The position numbers and the translations under genes were made by a program. The notes beneath the pieces are model-generated. The model was not told the DNA's origin, searched no databases, and saw only the letters and a program-made list of their open reading frames with translations. A stretch of 58,807 nucleotides of DNA from an uncultured Collinsella sp. (GTDB taxonomy: Bacteria > Actinomycetota > Coriobacteriia > Coriobacteriales > Coriobacteriaceae), in assembly GCA_902465015.1 (NCBI GenBank), contig CABQLK010000008.1:1-58807 (forward strand). The letters run 5' to 3'. This document shows positions 55,401-58,807 of this stretch, piece by piece (positions within the stretch are counted from its first letter, which is position 1; each line of letters starts with the position of its first letter).

Positions 55401-57194
55401 GGCGAGGGCGGTCACCTGCCCGGCAAGAAGGTCTACCCCTGGATTGCCGAGGTCCGTCAGTCCACGCCCGGCATCGGCCTGATCTCGCCTCCGCCGCACC
55501 ACGACATCTACTCCATCGAGGACCTGGCAGAGCTGATCTTTGACCTTAAGAACGCCAACCCCGGCGCGCGCGTGTCGGTCAAGCTGGTCAGCGAGGCCGG
55601 CGTCGGCACCATCGCCACTGGTGTTGCCAAGGGCGCTGCCGACAAGATTTTGATCAGCGGCCACAACGGCGGCTCGGGTGCCGCTGCGCGCGACTCTATC
55701 TGGCACGCGGGCCTGCCGCTGGAGCTCGGTCTTGCCGAGGCCCAGCAGACGCTGCTGCAAAACGGCCTGCGCTCGCGCGTAGTGCTCGAGGCCGACGGCA
55801 AGCTCATGGACGGCACCGATGTTGCCGTCGCCTGCCTGTTGGGCGCCGAGGAATTTGGCTTTGCGACCATGCCGCTCATCTCCATGGGCTGCCTCATGCA
55901 GCGCGACTGCCAGCAGGATACCTGCCCGGCCGGCATCGCCACGCAAAACTGCCGCCTGCGTCGCGGCTTCCGCGGCAAACCCGAGCACGTCGAGCACTTT
56001 ATGCTCTTTGTTGCCGAGCAGCTGCGCGAGGTCATGGCGAGCCTGGGCTTCCGCACCGTCGACGAGATGGTCGGCCATCCCGAGTGCTTGCGCCAGATTG
56101 AGGTCCCGGGCAACCGCAAGGCTAACCTGCTGGATCTGTCGCCCGTGCTGGCGAGCGCGACCTGTGAGTTTGGTGCCCACATCCCGGGTGCCGACGGCCG
56201 TCACTTCCTGCCCCAGATGGCTGCGGACAGCGAGCTCGACAAGACGCTCGACTCCACGTTGTTTGTGCCCTATACGGCCGATGCCCGTGCGCACCTGCGT
56301 CCGATTCGCTTCCGCGCCGATATCGCCAACGTCAACCGCTGCGTGGGTACCATTTTGGGCAACGCGGTGACCAAGGCGCATCCCGAGGGCCTGCCCGCCG
56401 GCTCCATCACCATCGATTGCGATGGATCGGCCGGTCAGAGCTTTGGCGCCTTCCTGCCGCGCGGCATTACGCTCAATGTGTGCGGTGACGCCAACGACTA
56501 CTTTGGCAAGGGCCTTTCGGGCGGCGAGGTGTCGGTGCGCCCCAACCCGCATGCGACCTACAAGTTCGACGAGAACATCATCGTGGGCAACGTGGCCTTC
56601 TTTGGCGCCACGAGCGGTCGCGGCTTTATTAACGGCCTGGCAGGCCAGCGCTTTGGCGTGCGCAACTCCGGTGCCACGGTGGTGGTCGAGGGCTGCGGCA
56701 ACCATGGCTGCGAGTACATGACGGGCGGTCTGGCGCTCATCCTGGGCGAGGTCGGGCAGAACTTCGCCGCCGGCATGACGGGCGGCGTGGCTTACGTCTT
56801 TGACCAGTACGGCACGCTCGATGCCCGTGTGAACCACGAGAGCGTTGAGCTCAAGGCCCCGACGGCCGGCGAGCTGGCGCAGATTCGTGCGCTCATCCAG
56901 GAGCACGTGGACGCGACGCAGAGCCCGCGCGGTATTAAGCTGCTCTACAGCTTTGAGACGATGAGCAAGCACTTTATGAAGGTCATTCCGACCGAGTACG
57001 AGCGCGTGTTGGCGATTGTCGCCGCCGCCGAGGCCATCGGTAAGACGCATGCGCAGGCCGAGGAGCTGGCGTTTGACATTGTGACCGGTCGCGCCGACGC
57101 CGCCGATGTCGCTCGCTTTGATGTGGCGGGTGGTGTCGCTGGCGCTGTGCCCGCCGCCGCCAGCTCTGTTGCTTCGACCAAGAAGGAGGCGTAA
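52497..57194 (+). CDS. gltB: Glutamate synthase large subunit
   Basis: A 1565-residue GltB. The N-terminal glutamine amidotransferase has its nucleophile at C21 (DHDACGIGALAD), implying a 20-residue propeptide. HSRYSTNT, the FMN-binding central domain and ISGHNGGSGAAARDSIWHAG follow. The 3Fe-4S cysteines lie in CLMQRDCQQDTC near residue 1135, and the C-terminal GltB helix domain carries the repeated G-x-x-G-x-x-G. AGGGGAGG precedes ATG 52497. It transfers the glutamine amide to 2-oxoglutarate with GltD. Stop TAA, 5 bases before gltD. Confidence 0.96.
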   Translation: MQADSAQQQGLYRPEFDHDACGIGALADINGERHHQILDDALSILVNLEHRGGTGLEKNTGDGAGILFQVPHHFFRKEAQKCGQILPAEGDYGVAMLFFPQDDKGVEDARRVFEEGCAEAGVPLLFWREVPVDPHDLGETARACMPTILQAFLGRPDDTPAGDAFERRLYVCRRTIEKKADAEFALRDKIFYVCSMSSRTIVYKGMLVATQMRRFFIDLNDAAVKTAVALVHSRYSTNTTPSWERAHPNRFIIHNGEINTLKGNVNWIRAREPNLYSPVLQHDLERVMPIINREGSDSAILDNVLEFLVMNGRPLTRAASMLLPEPWDHNDSLSEECRAYDAYQSMLMEPWDGPAAIAFTDGRTLGAALDRNGLRPARYYVTRDGRFMLASEVGTIEVSPENILTSGCLGPGQMLEVDFARGRVIYNDELRARYAKEKPYRDWIAEETLTVDALDEPVAATPAEDAEVPAAVRMAKLGYHWDDVDEVVRPMAQQGKAPLASMGIDAPLACLSKKTRSFYDYFYQLFAQVTNPPIDALREHMVTSTTLYLGNHGNLLEDSRAACQLVRLERPLLSEEEFDRICAIDRVGFKTRRFRAVYRRDAGEGALQAALKQLAEDVEAAVRDGVNIVVLSDRAGAGEVPVPSLLAVGCVHNHLIRAGVRTFADIVVECGDAVSPHDFAALVGYSASGIYPYNAHACIRDLAARGDLDVTAEQGIANYNKAATAGIVSIMSKMGISTVQSYHSAQIFEAVGFTPEFVNAYFAGTVSRVGGMGVEDVEREQNERYDAALAILKSPAPDQLPTLGLTKWRPLGGEDHLIDPQTVYLLQTACREDSYDTFKEYSARLHRTGRAVRLRDLLDFDASGRTPVALDEVEPALNIVRRFNTGAMSYGSISKEAHECMAIAMNRLHGRSNSGEGGEDPRRETPLANGDSKNSAIKQVASARFGVTSRYLCSAFEIQIKMAQGAKPGEGGHLPGKKVYPWIAEVRQSTPGIGLISPPPHHDIYSIEDLAELIFDLKNANPGARVSVKLVSEAGVGTIATGVAKGAADKILISGHNGGSGAAARDSIWHAGLPLELGLAEAQQTLLQNGLRSRVVLEADGKLMDGTDVAVACLLGAEEFGFATMPLISMGCLMQRDCQQDTCPAGIATQNCRLRRGFRGKPEHVEHFMLFVAEQLREVMASLGFRTVDEMVGHPECLRQIEVPGNRKANLLDLSPVLASATCEFGAHIPGADGRHFLPQMAADSELDKTLDSTLFVPYTADARAHLRPIRFRADIANVNRCVGTILGNAVTKAHPEGLPAGSITIDCDGSAGQSFGAFLPRGITLNVCGDANDYFGKGLSGGEVSVRPNPHATYKFDENIIVGNVAFFGATSGRGFINGLAGQRFGVRNSGATVVVEGCGNHGCEYMTGGLALILGEVGQNFAAGMTGGVAYVFDQYGTLDARVNHESVELKAPTAGELAQIRALIQEHVDATQSPRGIKLLYSFETMSKHFMKVIPTEYERVLAIVAAAEAIGKTHAQAEELAFDIVTGRADAADVARFDVAGGVAGAVPAAASSVASTKKEA

Positions 57195-57199
57195 GTGCC

Positions 57200-58681
<1,482 letters not shown>

Positions 58682-58752
58682 GGCGGCTGTCCACAATTGA
58701 ATCGACAAGGGCTGTCCCCAACGGCCGGCCCAAAAGGAACGTCCCCAAGTGC

Positions 58753-58807
58753 TGAACTGCACCCCAAAACTTGGACGTCTTAAATAAGAACTACGCCGCA
58801 AGGGGCT
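58753..58807. mobile_element. Terminus of an IS3-family insertion sequence (partial)
   Basis: TGAACTGCACCCCAAAACTT at 58753, followed by GGACGTCTTAAATAAG, resembles terminal inverted repeats of IS3-family (IS150-like) elements, which carry TGnAnTGnACCCC-AAA-nTTGGAC. The element continues past the window end, so no transposase is visible. The boundary is inferred from the inverted-repeat resemblance only. Confidence 0.6.

Overview
The window is about 60% GC bacterial chromosome. I place it in the class Coriobacteriia (Actinomycetota), most likely a Collinsella-like gut anaerobe. The reasons are the gene content (a selenium-dependent molybdenum-hydroxylase/purine cluster, split transketolase, actinobacterial-style prfB without a frameshift, ftsE-ftsX close to prfB and smpB) and the many short intergenic palindromes. 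The genus is inferred from gene content and style and has not been checked by alignment.

Layout. Bases 1-5868 hold part of a purine/hydantoin catabolism and xanthine-dehydrogenase maturation cluster: partial ygeW, mocA-like, hydantoinase, yqeC (minus strand), yqeB and xdhC. Bases 6180-15904 are the spc-alpha ribosomal block, starting abruptly at rplE and running rpsZ-rpsH-rplF-rplR-rpsE-rpmD-rplO-secY-adk-map, then infA-rpmJ-rpsM-rpsK-rpsD-rpoA-rplQ; truA follows after a strong terminator. Bases 16983-30300 are single housekeeping genes: a GT2-like protein, argR, a class A PBP, a U32 protein, tyrS, adenine deaminase, two Cof-type HAD phosphatases, citrate synthase and an ACT protein. Bases 30493-38364 carry rpmE (L31) behind a structured leader, secA-prfB, a YitT transporter-like protein and split transketolase. 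Bases 38446-49533 hold a zinc-ribbon gene with a lost stop, ftsE-ftsX, rnr, a serine recombinase, VanZ-like and ArsC-like genes, tRNA-Gln and tRNA-Glu, a TPR protein, smpB, and a flavin reductase with a mini-rubredoxin. Bases 49686-58681 carry an Nramp transporter and gpmA (minus strand) and gltB-gltD. The window ends in the terminus of an IS3-type insertion sequence.

How the genes work together. Most genes serve translation and export. The first cluster matures a Se/Mo hydroxylase and processes purine breakdown products, and adenine deaminase at 24.6 kb feeds the same pathway. GltBD, ArgR and the citrate synthase link carbon and nitrogen assimilation.

Most notable observations. (i) RF2 carries SPT where the stop-codon motif SPF is expected, and 53 of 56 genes with a visible stop avoid TGA (TAG 29, TAA 24, TGA 3, counted by eye). 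(ii) At least six families of palindromic intergenic elements are present, including five copies of a 66-67 bp hairpin and two tandem triple-palindrome arrays; most share a GTCCC/GGGAC core. (iii) One palindrome sits where a gene should stop, so that gene reads through it. (iv) The spc operon is broken just before rplE, behind its own promoter and a structured leader. (v) The rpmE leader holds two hairpins with near-identical loops.
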